Origin: Streptomyces sp. NK08204
GTDB lineage: Bacteria > Actinomycetota > Actinomycetes > Streptomycetales > Streptomycetaceae
Length of the DNA stretch: 64,000 bases
Reading direction: 5' to 3'
NCBI RefSeq assembly: GCF_020400585.1
Contig: NZ_JAINVF010000007.1
Span: forward strand, 62,001 to 126,000
Both the position numbers and the translations under genes were made by a program. Of the stretch, positions 35,142 to 44,336 are shown one piece after another (the stretch's first letter is position 1; the number at the start of each line of letters is the position of its first letter). The notes beneath the pieces are model-generated. The model saw only the letters and a list, made by a program, of their open reading frames with translations. It was not told where the DNA came from and searched no databases.

Positions 35142-36812
35142 TCAGCCGACCGGTTCCGCGACCGGTGCGCCGGCCGCTGCCTGGTTCTTGGCGGCCTTGG
35201 CCGTGATCAGCAGGCCCGCGATCAGGCCGGCCAGCAGGGTCAGACCGGCCGCCCACGCGATGGCCACGGTGTAGCCGTGGACCACGCCCGCCGGGATCAC
35301 GACGGCCTTCTGGGCGGGGCTGTGCAGGTGTGCGGTGATGTAGCTGGTGCTGCTCGTGGTGGCGATGGTGTTGAGCAGCGCCGTACCGATCGAACCACCC
35401 ACCTGCTGTGCGGTGTTGACCGCGGCCGAGGCGGCGCCCGCGTCGCGCGGTGGGATGCCGAAGGTCGCGGTGGCGAAGATCGTCATGAAGGTCATGCCGG
35501 CGCCGACGCCCATGAGCAGCAGCGAGGGCAGGACGGCGGTGCCGTAGGAGGAGTGCACGGTCATCCGGGTCAGCAGCAGCAGGCCGCCCGAGGCGAGGAT
35601 CGTGCCGGGCACCATCACCAGGCGCGGCGGCACGCGTTGGAGCAGGCGCGCCCCGATCTGCGTGGAGCCGACGAGGATCGCGGCGGTCAGCGGCAGGTAG
35701 GCCAGGCCCGCCTTGACCGGCGAGTAGCCGAGGATGATCTGCAGGTAGTAGGTCATGAACAGGAACAGGCCGAAGATGCCGATCGTCGCGAACAGCATCG
35801 TCATGAGGGAGCCCGCGCGGTCACGGTCGCCGAGGATGTGCAGCGGCAGCAGTGGCTGGGGCGTCCGCTTCTGCCACGCGATGAAGAGGGCCAGCAGCAG
35901 TGCCCCGCCCCCGAACAGGCCGAGGGTCACCGGGTCGCTCCAGCCGCGCGAGTCGGCCTGGCTGAAGCCGTAGACGACGGCGACGAGACCGCCGCAGCCG
36001 AGCAGCACGCCGGGCACGTCCAGCCGGGCCCCCGCCGGGACGGGACGCTCGCGGAGCACGGCGAAGGCGCCGATGACCGCGATGACGGCGACGGGCACGT
36101 TGACGTACAGGCACCAGCGCCAGTTCAGGTACTGGGTGAGCGTGCCGCCGACGACGAACCCGATGGCGGTGCCGCTGCCACCGATGGCGCCGTACACGCC
36201 GAACGCCTTGCCGCGCTCGCGCGGGTCGGAGAACGTCGTGGTCAGCAGGCTGAGTGCGGCGGGCGCGAGGACGGCGGCGAAGGCACCCTGCAGGGCGCGG
36301 GCACCGAAGAGCATGCCGGAGGTGGTCGCCGCGCCGCCGATCGCGGAGGCGGCGGCGAAGCCGATCAGCCCGATGACGAAGGTGCGTTTGCGGCCGACGA
36401 GGTCGGCGATCCGGCCGCCGAGCAGCAGGAGCCCGCCGAAGGCGAGGGTGTAGGCGGTGATCACCCACTGCCGGTTGCCGTCGGACATGTGCAGAGCGCG
36501 CTGTGCGGAGGGGAGCGCGATGTTCACGATCGTCGCGTCCAGCACCACCATGAGCTGGGCGAGGGCGATGACGACCAGACCCCACCAGCGGCGGGGGTCG
36601 GCTCCGTCGGTTGTGTCGGGTGCAGTCGCGCCGGGTGTTGTCGCGCCGGGAACGGCTGCACTGGGTTCACCTGTTCGGCCGATAGTCACGGGGTCAGAAG
36701 ACCATGGATCCCCGTGCATCGCAGGTATTTTATCGGGATTTTGGTGCGTGATATTGCCATTTTCCGTTGTGCCGTGGTTGGTTCGGGAACCCTGCTTGAT
36801 CGTTCTTTTCAT
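35142..36812 (-). CDS. MFS drug exporter (DHA2/EmrB-QacA type)
   Basis: About 556 residues with fourteen predicted membrane segments. Motif C-like LDATIVNIALPSAQ in segment 1 and motif A GGRIADLVGRKRTF are typical of 14-TMS proton-driven exporters. ATG 36812 overlaps the upstream oxidoreductase stop (ATGA); ATG 36719 is an alternative, because the 90 bases between are unusually AT-rich. It is coupled with the quinone oxidoreductase, and the pair may handle a redox-active toxic compound. Confidence 0.82.
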   Translation of the reverse strand: MKRTIKQGSRTNHGTTENGNITHQNPDKIPAMHGDPWSSDPVTIGRTGEPSAAVPGATTPGATAPDTTDGADPRRWWGLVVIALAQLMVVLDATIVNIALPSAQRALHMSDGNRQWVITAYTLAFGGLLLLGGRIADLVGRKRTFVIGLIGFAAASAIGGAATTSGMLFGARALQGAFAAVLAPAALSLLTTTFSDPRERGKAFGVYGAIGGSGTAIGFVVGGTLTQYLNWRWCLYVNVPVAVIAVIGAFAVLRERPVPAGARLDVPGVLLGCGGLVAVVYGFSQADSRGWSDPVTLGLFGGGALLLALFIAWQKRTPQPLLPLHILGDRDRAGSLMTMLFATIGIFGLFLFMTYYLQIILGYSPVKAGLAYLPLTAAILVGSTQIGARLLQRVPPRLVMVPGTILASGGLLLLTRMTVHSSYGTAVLPSLLLMGVGAGMTFMTIFATATFGIPPRDAGAASAAVNTAQQVGGSIGTALLNTIATTSSTSYITAHLHSPAQKAVVIPAGVVHGYTVAIAWAAGLTLLAGLIAGLLITAKAAKNQAAAGAPVAEPVG

Positions 36813-37780
36813 GGTTCCAGCACCACCTTTCCGATCGTGCCGCGGTTCTGGAGCGCCCGGTGGGCGGCGGCGGCTTCGGCGAGCGGGAAACGGGTGACGG
36901 CCGGGCGCAGCCGGCCCTGGGCGGCCTCGTCGAGGGCCCGCAGTTCGAGGGCGCGCAGGCCTCCTGCCTTCTGCAGCATGGCCGAGCCGAGGACGGACTC
37001 GGAGAGGCCCTCGACGAGGTGTCCCCGCCCGTGCCCGACGCCCTCCGCCGACCAGCCGAAGACGAGGTGCCGCCCGTCCGGTCCGAGCAGCCCGACGGCC
37101 TCCCGCGCGACCTTGCCGCCGACGCCGTCGTAGACGACGGTGGCGGGCCGTCCGCCGAGGTGGGCGCGGACCTTCGCGGGCCAGTCGGGGCCGGTGTAGT
37201 CGACGGCGAGATCGGCGCCCTGGGCCCGGACGTGGGCGGTCTTGCGTGCCCCGCCCGCGAGCCCGATCACGACGGCTCCGGCGTTCCTCGCGTACTGCAC
37301 GAGCAGCGTGCCGATGCCGCCCGCCGCCGCCGGTACGACGACCACGGAGTCCGGTCCCAACTCGGTGAACTGCGCGATCCCCAGCGCGGTGCGGCCCGTG
37401 CCGATCATCGCGACGGCGGCGGCGAAGTCCACGTTCTGCGGGATGTCGTGCAGGCGTTCGGCGGCGGTGACGGCCAGTTCGGCGTAGCCCCCGGGCACGG
37501 GGCCCAGATGAGCGACCACCCGCCTGCCCAGCCACAGCGGGTCGACGCCGTCACCGAGCGCGTCGACGACGCCCGCGACCTCCCGGCCGGGCACGGTCGG
37601 CAGGGAGGGCAGTTCCGGCAGCGGCCCGCGGTGGCCCTCCCGCAGGGCCGTGTCGAGAAGGTGCACGCCGGCCGCGTGGACCGCGATACGCGCCTGTCCC
37701 GGGCCCGGCGCGGGATCCGGGACCTCTTCGAGGACGAGGTTCTCGGCCGGGCCGAAGGTGTGCAGACGTATGGCGCGCAT
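36809..37780 (-). CDS. zinc-less quinone oxidoreductase-like MDR protein
   Basis: A 323-residue medium-chain reductase. The N-terminal GroES-like domain starts MRAIRLHTFGPAENLVLEEV; the Rossmann motif is AAAGGIGTLLVQYARNAGA. The Cys zinc ligands of alcohol dehydrogenases are missing, as in NADPH:quinone reductases. GAGAGGGAG precedes ATG 37780. Its stop overlaps the MFS start. Confidence 0.87.
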   Translation of the reverse strand: MRAIRLHTFGPAENLVLEEVPDPAPGPGQARIAVHAAGVHLLDTALREGHRGPLPELPSLPTVPGREVAGVVDALGDGVDPLWLGRRVVAHLGPVPGGYAELAVTAAERLHDIPQNVDFAAAVAMIGTGRTALGIAQFTELGPDSVVVVPAAAGGIGTLLVQYARNAGAVVIGLAGGARKTAHVRAQGADLAVDYTGPDWPAKVRAHLGGRPATVVYDGVGGKVAREAVGLLGPDGRHLVFGWSAEGVGHGRGHLVEGLSESVLGSAMLQKAGGLRALELRALDEAAQGRLRPAVTRFPLAEAAAAHRALQNRGTIGKVVLEP

Positions 37781-37899
37781 GAGGCTCCCTCTCAGGGGGC
37801 TGGGCGGACTCCGCCCACTGTTCAACCTCGACCAAGCTTGAGGTCAAGTCGGAATCGGGCCGAGGCGCACTGTCAGTGGCGGGGTGGAGCATGAGGGGC

Positions 37900-38577
37900 A
37901 TGACGAGGAGAGCGACGGGTGGGGCAAGGATGAAGGGCGCGCGCCGGCCGGAGGTGCGGCTGCCTGCGCTGGAGCCGTGGACCGGCGGGGAGCTGGCGCC
38001 GGACGGGGACTACGACGGGCTGGACTTCCGGGAGTCGGACCTGGCCGGGCAGGACGGGGCGGGCGCCCGGTTTCTGGACTGCGCGCTCAGCGGGTGCGCG
38101 GTGGACGGGACGGGCTTGCGCCACGCCCGCTTCCTCGACACCGTCCTCACCGGCCTGCGCGGGGTCGGCACCGATCTCGCCGAGGCCGGATTCCGCGACG
38201 TCGAGCTGACCGACGCCCGCCTGGGCGGCACCCAGATGCACGGCGCCGTCCTGGAGCGGGTCGTCGTCCGCGGCGGCAAGCTCGACTGCCTCAACCTGCG
38301 CGGGGCCCGCCTCAAGGACGTCGTCTTCGAGTCCTGCGTGCTGGTCGAGCCGGACTTCGCGGGTGCCCGCCTGGAGCGGGTCGAGTTCGTGGACTGCACG
38401 CTGAAGGAGGCCGACTTCAGCGGGGTGACGCTGACGGAGGTGGACCTGCGCGGGGCCGCTTCGCTGGGGATCGCGCGGGGGCTGGACCGGCTGTCCGGGG
38501 CGGTGATCAGTACGGCGCAACTGCTGGACCTGGCGCCGCTGCTGGCCGGGGAGCTGGGGATCCGCGTGGAGGGGTGA
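37900..38577 (+). CDS. pentapeptide-repeat protein
   Basis: About 225 residues, most of it pentapeptide repeats (A[DN]LxX-like): DLAGQDGAGARFLDCALSGC, TDLAEAGFRDVELTDARLGG, and NLRGARLKDVVFESCVL. This predicts a right-handed quadrilateral beta-helix like Qnr/MfpA proteins. Gyrase protection is possible but unproven. Starts at 37876, 37891, 37900 or 37930 are all open; none has a clear RBS. It is divergent from the quinone oxidoreductase gene. Confidence 0.8.
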   Translation: MTRRATGGARMKGARRPEVRLPALEPWTGGELAPDGDYDGLDFRESDLAGQDGAGARFLDCALSGCAVDGTGLRHARFLDTVLTGLRGVGTDLAEAGFRDVELTDARLGGTQMHGAVLERVVVRGGKLDCLNLRGARLKDVVFESCVLVEPDFAGARLERVEFVDCTLKEADFSGVTLTEVDLRGAASLGIARGLDRLSGAVISTAQLLDLAPLLAGELGIRVEG

Positions 38578-38578
38578 G

Positions 38579-39079
38579 CTACGGCACCCGGGGGAAACGC
38601 GCCTGGAGTGTCCAGATCGCCGGGTTCTCCGCCAGGTCCTCGTGGAGGTCGGTCAGGTCGGCGATCAGGTCGTGCAGGAAGTCGCGGGCCTCACGGCGGA
38701 GTTCGGCGTGGGAGAAGCTGAGCGGCGCCTCCTCGGCCGGCGACCAGTCGGACGTGATGTCGACCCAGCCGAAGCGCCGCTCGAACAGCATGCGGTCCGT
38801 GGACTCGGTGAAGTCCAGCTCCGCCCGCTGCGGCCGGGCCGCGCGGGAGCCCAGCGGGTCCTTGTCCAGCTGTTCCGCGATGTCGCACAGCGCCCACGCG
38901 AAGTCCAGCACCGGCACCCATCCCCAGGCTGTGGACAGCTCCCGGTCCGTCTTCGTGTCCGCGAGGTACACGTCACCGCAGAACAGGTCGTGCCGCAGCG
39001 CATGGACGTCCGCGCGGCGGTAGTCGGTCTGCGGCGGATCCGGGAAGCGGTTGGAGAGGGCGTAGCCGATGTCGAGCAC
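38579..39079 (-). CDS. conserved Streptomyces protein of unknown function
   Basis: A 166-residue soluble acidic protein starting (GTG) MLDIGYALSNRFPDPPQTDY and ending IWTLQARFPRVP. It is rich in Trp/Asp/Phe (AWGWVPVLDFAWALCDIAEQ) with no motif I can name. It is divergent from the M1 peptidase with a 54-base gap, so the two share a promoter region. Its stop lies one base from the pentapeptide gene stop. Confidence 0.65.
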   Translation of the reverse strand: MLDIGYALSNRFPDPPQTDYRRADVHALRHDLFCGDVYLADTKTDRELSTAWGWVPVLDFAWALCDIAEQLDKDPLGSRAARPQRAELDFTESTDRMLFERRFGWVDITSDWSPAEEAPLSFSHAELRREARDFLHDLIADLTDLHEDLAENPAIWTLQARFPRVP

Positions 39080-39133
39080 GCAAGAGATGGTGTCATGCCT
39101 GACGGGGCGGGCGCCGCCCGTAAGATCACTGAC

Positions 39134-40525
39134 ATGTCCAGATCCGCGCGCCTTGTCCCGGCCGTCGCAGGCGTGCTCGCTCTCCTCCTCTCCGGTACCG
39201 CGTGCGACAGCGGCGTGGGCGGCACCCCGGGCGCAGCCGGTGTGCGCGACCCGTACTTCCCGAAGGCGGGCAACGGCGGATACGACGTCGGCCACTACGA
39301 CCTCGCGCTCGACTACACCCCCGGCACCGGCCGCCTCACCGGCAGGGCCGTGATCACCGCGCGTGCCACGGAGGACCTGTCCGCCTTCGACCTGGACCTC
39401 GTCGGACTGCACGTCGACTCGGTCGTCGTCGAGGGCAGGCGTGCCCTCTTCAGCCGCACGGGACAGGAACTCGTCGTCCGCCCCCATGACGGCCTGCGCG
39501 AGGGTGAGACCTTCAGCACGACCGTCCGCTACTCGGGCGTCCCGCGCACCCTCACCGACCCCGACGGTTCGAAGGAGGGCTGGCTGCGCACCGCCGACGG
39601 TGCGGCCGGGCTCGGCGAGCCGGTCGGCTCGATGGCCTGGTTCCCCGGCAACAACCACCCCTCCGACAAGGCGACGTACGACATCACGGTCACCGTGCCG
39701 AAGGGCCTCCAGGCCGTGTCCAACGGCGACTTGACGAGCCGGACCGACAAGGGCGGCCATGCCGTCTACGCCTGGCACACCGGCCGGCCCATGGCGAGCT
39801 ACCTGGCCATGGTCGCCGTCGGCCACTTCGACATCACCCGCACCACCGGCCCGCACGGCCTGCCGGTCCTGACCGCCGTCGACCCCGCCCAGGCCGCGGC
39901 GAGCAGACGGGTCCTCGCGAAGATACCCGCGATCATCGCGTGGGAGGAGTACAACTTCGGGCCGTACCCCTTCTCCTCCACCGGCGCGGTCGTCGACCGC
40001 CCCAAGGACTCGGGCTACGCCCTGGAGACGCAGAACCGGCCCTACTTCCCCGGCGCCCCCACCGTCGACGTCCTCGTGCACGAACTGGCCCACGAGTGGT
40101 ACGGCGACGCGGTCACCCCGAAGTCCTGGCGGGACATGTGGCTCAACGAGGGTTTCGCCACCTACGCGCAGTGGCTGTACGACGAGGACCACGGCGGCGA
40201 CAGCGCCCAGAAGACCTTCACGGACCTCTACCACCGGGACGACGAGGCCCTGTGGGCGTTCCCGCCCGCGAAGCCGTCGAGCGCGGCGCACATCTCCGAC
40301 AGGCCCGTCTACGAGCGCGGCGCGATGGTCCTGCACAAGATCCGGCAGAAGGTCGGCGACGACACCTTCTACGACATCATCCAGGGCTGGGTCGCCTCGC
40401 ACCGCTACGGCACCGCGAGCACCGCCGACTTCACCACGTACGTCGAGAAGAAGGCCCCGGACGAGGACTTCGGCGGGATCTGGAAGGACTGGCTGTACGG
40501 AGACGGAAAGCCGGGCCGTCCGTGA
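39134..40525 (+). CDS. secreted M1-family metallopeptidase
   Basis: A 463-residue lipoprotein zinc peptidase. The signal peptide has a lipobox (LSGTAC, Cys about residue 25). The zinc site is HELAHEWYGD from residue 316 with the third ligand in LNEGFATYAQWLY, 18 residues on. The exopeptidase-type GAMEN motif is replaced by a region around GAVVDRPKDSGYALETQNRP. TAAGAT eight bases before ATG suggests a leaderless transcript. The likely role is extracellular peptide trimming. Confidence 0.88.
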   Translation: MSRSARLVPAVAGVLALLLSGTACDSGVGGTPGAAGVRDPYFPKAGNGGYDVGHYDLALDYTPGTGRLTGRAVITARATEDLSAFDLDLVGLHVDSVVVEGRRALFSRTGQELVVRPHDGLREGETFSTTVRYSGVPRTLTDPDGSKEGWLRTADGAAGLGEPVGSMAWFPGNNHPSDKATYDITVTVPKGLQAVSNGDLTSRTDKGGHAVYAWHTGRPMASYLAMVAVGHFDITRTTGPHGLPVLTAVDPAQAAASRRVLAKIPAIIAWEEYNFGPYPFSSTGAVVDRPKDSGYALETQNRPYFPGAPTVDVLVHELAHEWYGDAVTPKSWRDMWLNEGFATYAQWLYDEDHGGDSAQKTFTDLYHRDDEALWAFPPAKPSSAAHISDRPVYERGAMVLHKIRQKVGDDTFYDIIQGWVASHRYGTASTADFTTYVEKKAPDEDFGGIWKDWLYGDGKPGRP

Positions 40526-40545
40526 CGAGTCGACGGAGGGCCCGG
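40511..40545. terminator. terminator between M1 and M4 peptidase genes
   Basis: CCGGGCCGTCCGT / ACGGAGGGCCCGG, with one mismatch, overlaps the M1 stop codon. It can serve both convergent genes. Confidence 0.6.
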
Positions 40546-40600
40546 CCGTGTGAACCGAGGTCAGCCGCGGCTGGCTGCCGCTAGGCGCTGATGGCCGGCA

Positions 40601-42229
40601 CTAGTTGACGTTGACGGCCTTCCACGCCGCCGCCACCGTGTTGTACTCCACGCTGCCGGAGCCGTACAGGTCGCGGGCGGCGTTCAGCGTGGCGGTGCGG
40701 GCGCCCGCGTAGTCCGTGGTGGAGGTCATGTACGTGGTCAGGGCCTTGTACCAGATCTGGTCGGCCTTGTCCCGGCCGATGCCGGTGACCGTGGAGCCGT
40801 CGTAGGTCGGCGAGTTGTAGGAGACACCGTTGACGGTCTTCGCGCCGCTGCCCTCGGACAGCAGGTAGAAGAAGTGGTTGGCGACGCCGGACGAGTAGTG
40901 CACGTCGAGGCGGCCGACCCTGCTGGACCAGTAGTCGGCGGAGCCGCCGTCCTTGCTGGGCTTGTCCATGTAGCGCAGCGGGGTGCCGTTGCCGTTGATG
41001 TCGATCTTCTCGCCGATGAGGTAGTCACCGGGGTCCGAGGCGTTGTTCGCGAAGAACTCCACCGAGGTGCCGAAGATGTCGGAGGTGGCCTCGTTCAGAC
41101 CGCCGGACTCGGCACGGTAGTTCAGCTTGGCGGTGGCCGCGGTCAGGCCGTGGCTCATCTCGTGACCGGCGACGTCGAGCGAGGTCAGCGGGTCGTTGTT
41201 GTTCGAGCCGTCGCCGTACGTCATGCAGAAGCAGCTGTCGCTCCAGAAGGCGTTGACGTAGGCGTTGCCGTAGTGGACGCGCGAGTAGGCGGCCTTGCCG
41301 TCGCCCGCGATGCCGTTGCGGTTGAAGGCGGACTTGTAGAAGTCCCAGGTGACGGCGGCGCCGTACGCGGCGTCGGCGGCTGCGGTCTGACGGTTGGTGT
41401 TCGTACCGTCGCCCCAGACGTCGTCGGCGTCGTGGAAGAGCGTGCCGGTGCCGGAGGTGCCGCCGTTGAGGTCGTACGTCTTGTGACCGCCGCGCACGCC
41501 GTCGATCAGGTCCCAGCCGCCGGTGGCGGAGGCGGTGGTGCTGAGGCTGACGGTGCCGCTGTAGCGGCTGTTGCCGGTGCCGGTGTCCGTGTCGATGGCC
41601 TGGTAGGAGTAGATCTCCTTGCCCGTGGTGGCGTCGGTGATGACGTGCAGCTCGCTCGGAGTGCCGTCCTTCTGGACGCCCTTGACGACGGACTCGTAGG
41701 CGAGGACCGGCTTGGCGTCGGCCGCCCAGACGACCTTGCGGGAGGTCGAGGTGGTGGCCTTGGTGCCGGCGGCGGCCTTCAGGGCGCTCTTCTTGGCCTC
41801 GGCGGCGGGGACGGCCGCGGTGGTGGTGGGCACGGATATGCGGGCCTTGGCAGCCTTGTTGACGCCCTTGAGGTCACCGTTCTTCGCCACGTGGGTGACG
41901 AGGTCGCCGCCGAGGACGGGCAGACCGGCGTAGGTGCGCTCGTAGCGGGTGTGGACGGTGCCGTCGAGGTCCTTGATGACGTCCCGGACGACCAGCTTCT
42001 CCTTGCTGCCCAGACCGAGCTGGCGGGCGGCCGAACCGGCGTGCTCCTGCGCCGTCTTGATGGCCGCGACGCGGGCGGAGGCGCTGAGCGGGGCGGCCTG
42101 GGCGCCGGAGACGTGCTCGGGCGCGGCGGTGGCGGCGCCGTTCTGGAGGGCGAGGACGACCATTGCGGCCGAGCCGATCAGGGCGGCGGCGCGGACGGTG
42201 GCCTTACGGGTGGCGTGGGGCTGACTCAC
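40601..42229 (-). CDS. secreted M4 (thermolysin-like) metalloprotease
   Basis: A 542-residue exported protease precursor. Residues 1-36 are a signal peptide ending ATAAPEH. FTP and PepSY-like propeptide regions follow to about residue 210. The catalytic domain carries HEMSHGLT and the third ligand in GGLNEATSDIFG, with the acid-base His in VGRLDVHYSSGVANHFFYLL. No C-terminal P/proprotein domain is present, so it ends just after the core. The 5' region is AT-rich for this genome. Confidence 0.9.
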   Translation of the reverse strand: MSQPHATRKATVRAAALIGSAAMVVLALQNGAATAAPEHVSGAQAAPLSASARVAAIKTAQEHAGSAARQLGLGSKEKLVVRDVIKDLDGTVHTRYERTYAGLPVLGGDLVTHVAKNGDLKGVNKAAKARISVPTTTAAVPAAEAKKSALKAAAGTKATTSTSRKVVWAADAKPVLAYESVVKGVQKDGTPSELHVITDATTGKEIYSYQAIDTDTGTGNSRYSGTVSLSTTASATGGWDLIDGVRGGHKTYDLNGGTSGTGTLFHDADDVWGDGTNTNRQTAAADAAYGAAVTWDFYKSAFNRNGIAGDGKAAYSRVHYGNAYVNAFWSDSCFCMTYGDGSNNNDPLTSLDVAGHEMSHGLTAATAKLNYRAESGGLNEATSDIFGTSVEFFANNASDPGDYLIGEKIDINGNGTPLRYMDKPSKDGGSADYWSSRVGRLDVHYSSGVANHFFYLLSEGSGAKTVNGVSYNSPTYDGSTVTGIGRDKADQIWYKALTTYMTSTTDYAGARTATLNAARDLYGSGSVEYNTVAAAWKAVNVN

Positions 42230-42448
42230 TCGGTCTCCTTAGAGCTGGTCTCCGTGGGGTCGGAGACACAGGTGGGGCACAGGTCATGCACAGAGGTGCG
42301 GCGAGTGAGGAGAGAGTGACATCTTGGCCCGCGTTTTGACAGAGGCCGGACAACACTTTACGTGTTCGTATCCGAAAGACGTACGATCGAAACCGCTATA
42401 CGGACGGCCAAATCATGATCAACTGGCAGGTGAACAGCAGGAGTTGAA

Positions 42449-42490
42449 ACAGGGGCTCCCCCGCCGCCGGTGCGGCAGGGGAGCCCCTGT
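42449..42490. terminator. terD-like gene terminator
   Basis: ACAGGGGCTCCCC / GGGGAGCCCCTGT form a perfect 13-base stem, 24 bases after the TerD-like stop. Confidence 0.8.
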
Positions 42491-42513
42491 GTGTACGGCT
42501 CGGCGAGGGTGTG

Positions 42514-43089
42514 TCAGACGTTCACGCCGAAGTCCTGGGCGATGCCCACCAGGCCCGAGGCGTAACCCTGGCCCACCGCGCGGAACTTCCACTCCGCGCC
42601 GTTGCGGTACAGCTCGCCGAAGATCATGGCCGTCTCGGTGGCCGCGTCCTCGGAGAGGTCGTACCGGGCGATCTCGGCGCCGCCGGCCTGGTTGATGACG
42701 CGGATGTAGGCGTTGCGCACCTGGCCGAAGTTCTGGCCGCGGTTCTCGGCGTCGTAGATGGAGACCGGGAAGACGACCTTGTCGACGTCGGCCGGGAGGG
42801 CGCTCAGGTTGACGTTGATCGCCTCGTCGTCGCCGGCGCCCTCGCCCGTGCGGTTGTCGCCGGTGTGGACGATGGAGTTGTCCGGGGTCTGCTTGTTGTT
42901 GAAGAAGACGAAGTGGCTGTCCGAGTAGACCTTGCCCTGGGTGTTGACCGCGATGGCGGAGGCGTCCAGGTCGAAGTCCGTGCCGGTGGTGGTGCGGACG
43001 TCCCAGCCGAGGCCCACGGTGACGGCGGTCAGGCCCGGAGCCTCCTTGGTGAGCGAGACGTTGCCACCCTTGGACAGGCTTACAGCCAT
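42514..43089 (-). CDS. TerD-family calcium-binding stress protein
   Basis: A 191-residue protein starting [20 protein letters not shown]. Calcium-binding Asp-rich loops are in [11 protein letters not shown] and [35 protein letters not shown] is the canonical C-terminus. TerD proteins link to tellurite resistance and to calcium-dependent development in Streptomyces. AAAGGA lies upstream of ATG 43089. No ter operon partner is nearby. Confidence 0.92.
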   Translation of the reverse strand: MAVSLSKGGNVSLTKEAPGLTAVTVGLGWDVRTTTGTDFDLDASAIAVNTQGKVYSDSHFVFFNNKQTPDNSIVHTGDNRTGEGAGDDEAINVNLSALPADVDKVVFPVSIYDAENRGQNFGQVRNAYIRVINQAGGAEIARYDLSEDAATETAMIFGELYRNGAEWKFRAVGQGYASGLVGIAQDFGVNV

Positions 43090-43279
43090 GATTGGGAGTC
43101 CTTTCCCTTGGTTTCCGTGCACTCTTAGCCGACGCACTCTGTCACTGTGTGCCGACGAAACTAGCGTCACCGGGGACAACGTCGTGAGGGGTCTCCATGG
43201 TTCCGCATCGCTTTACCTTTTTTACCCGGTCTGCGAAATCCGGGTGACGCGGGGCGCACCGGGCCGGGAACATGGAGGC

Positions 43280-43708
43280 ATGGCTGGTCCCTATGTCATC
43301 CGTGGCTCCGTCTCGCTTCCCGAGGCCGAGCTGACGTGGCGTTTCTCCAGGTCGTCCGGGCCCGGTGGGCAGCACGTCAACACGAGCGACTCGCAGGTCG
43401 AGCTGCGCTTCGACCTGGCCGGCACCGAGGCGCTGCCGCCGGTGTGGAAGGAGCGGGCGCTGCAGCGGCTGGCCGGGCGCCTCGTGGACGGGGTCGTGGT
43501 CGTACGGTCCTCCGAGCACCGCTCCCAGTGGCGCAACCGCGAGTCCGCCGCCGTGCGGCTCGCGTCCCTCCTTGCGGAGGCCACCGCGCCGCCGCCCAGG
43601 CCGCGCAAGCCGACCCGTATCCCACGCGGCATCAACGAACGCCGCCTGCAGGAGAAGAAGCAGCGCGCGCAGACCAAGCGGGGCCGCTCCGGACGCGACT
43701 GGACGTGA
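43280..43708 (+). CDS. arfB: ArfB-like peptidyl-tRNA hydrolase (release-factor family)
   Basis: A 142-residue protein with the GGQ motif in RSSGPGGQHVNTSDSQVELR and a basic C-terminal tail (RRLQEKKQRAQTKRGRSGRD) that would insert into the mRNA channel of stalled ribosomes. It lacks the codon-reading domain of RF1/RF2. ATG with GGAGGC. It is divergent from the terD-like gene. Confidence 0.9.
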   Translation: MAGPYVIRGSVSLPEAELTWRFSRSSGPGGQHVNTSDSQVELRFDLAGTEALPPVWKERALQRLAGRLVDGVVVVRSSEHRSQWRNRESAAVRLASLLAEATAPPPRPRKPTRIPRGINERRLQEKKQRAQTKRGRSGRDWT

Positions 43709-43735
43709 CGAGACGCCGGCGGCGAACGGTGCGCT

Positions 43736-44278
43736 CTACGCCCCCGCGCTGTCCGGTGCTCCAGTCTCTTCGGTGCCTTCGGTGCCTTCGGTGCCTTCGG
43801 CGCCTGCCAGGGTCAGCACGCCGACCGCCTGCCCGCCGCTCGTCTCCCCGTTCTTCCGAAAGCCCAGCCGGAGGTAGAACCCCTCGGGGCCGTCCGGTCC
43901 GGGATGCCAGGTCACGTACATCTCCTTGCCGCCCCTGCGGCGGATCTCCGCGGCGACGGAGTCGACGGCGAAGCGGCCGTAGCCCTTGCCCTGCTGCCCG
44001 GCGGCGATGTTCAGGCGCCACAGGCCGGAGCGGTGCACACTGCCGTCGAGGTGCCAGTCGATGTCGAGGAAGGCCATCAGGAAACCGACCGGTCGTCCCG
44101 CGTCGGTGATCAGCCGGGGCCAGGCGACACCGGGGTGGACATACGCCTCGGCCAGGGAGTTCACCACGGGCTCCACCGCGTGCTCCTGGTCCGGACGGAC
44201 GCGAACGCCCAGCGCGGCGTCGAGGTTGTGGGGCGTTATCTCTTCCAGCTGCGGCGAGCCGGGCGAGTCGGCGGTCAT
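43736..44278 (-). CDS. GNAT N-acetyltransferase
   Basis: A 180-residue enzyme with the acetyl-CoA motif LNIAAGQQGKGYGRFAVDSV (R/QxxGxG/A) and the terminal YLRLGFRKNGE. It resembles spermidine/diamine acetyltransferases. The tail carries GTEGTEGTEETG from a 9-base microsatellite. The substrate is unproven. Confidence 0.83.
   Translation of the reverse strand: MTADSPGSPQLEEITPHNLDAALGVRVRPDQEHAVEPVVNSLAEAYVHPGVAWPRLITDAGRPVGFLMAFLDIDWHLDGSVHRSGLWRLNIAAGQQGKGYGRFAVDSVAAEIRRRGGKEMYVTWHPGPDGPEGFYLRLGFRKNGETSGGQAVGVLTLAGAEGTEGTEGTEETGAPDSAGA
43768..43799. repeat. 9-base microsatellite (GGTGCCTTC)n
   Basis: Just over three copies lie inside the 3' end of the acetyltransferase gene and encode Gly-Thr-Glu. 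A change in copy number would keep the frame. Confidence 0.8.
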
Positions 44279-44336
44279 CCGCGCAGCGTAGGCCGGGCCT
44301 GCCCGGCGCCGCGACGGGATTTCGGGCGGTACCCGG

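Noticed and set aside
35100..37133. 677-residue plus-strand frame opposite the MFS exporter
   Set aside because: Charged low-complexity shadow; the leftward strand has clear membrane-protein and dehydrogenase motifs.
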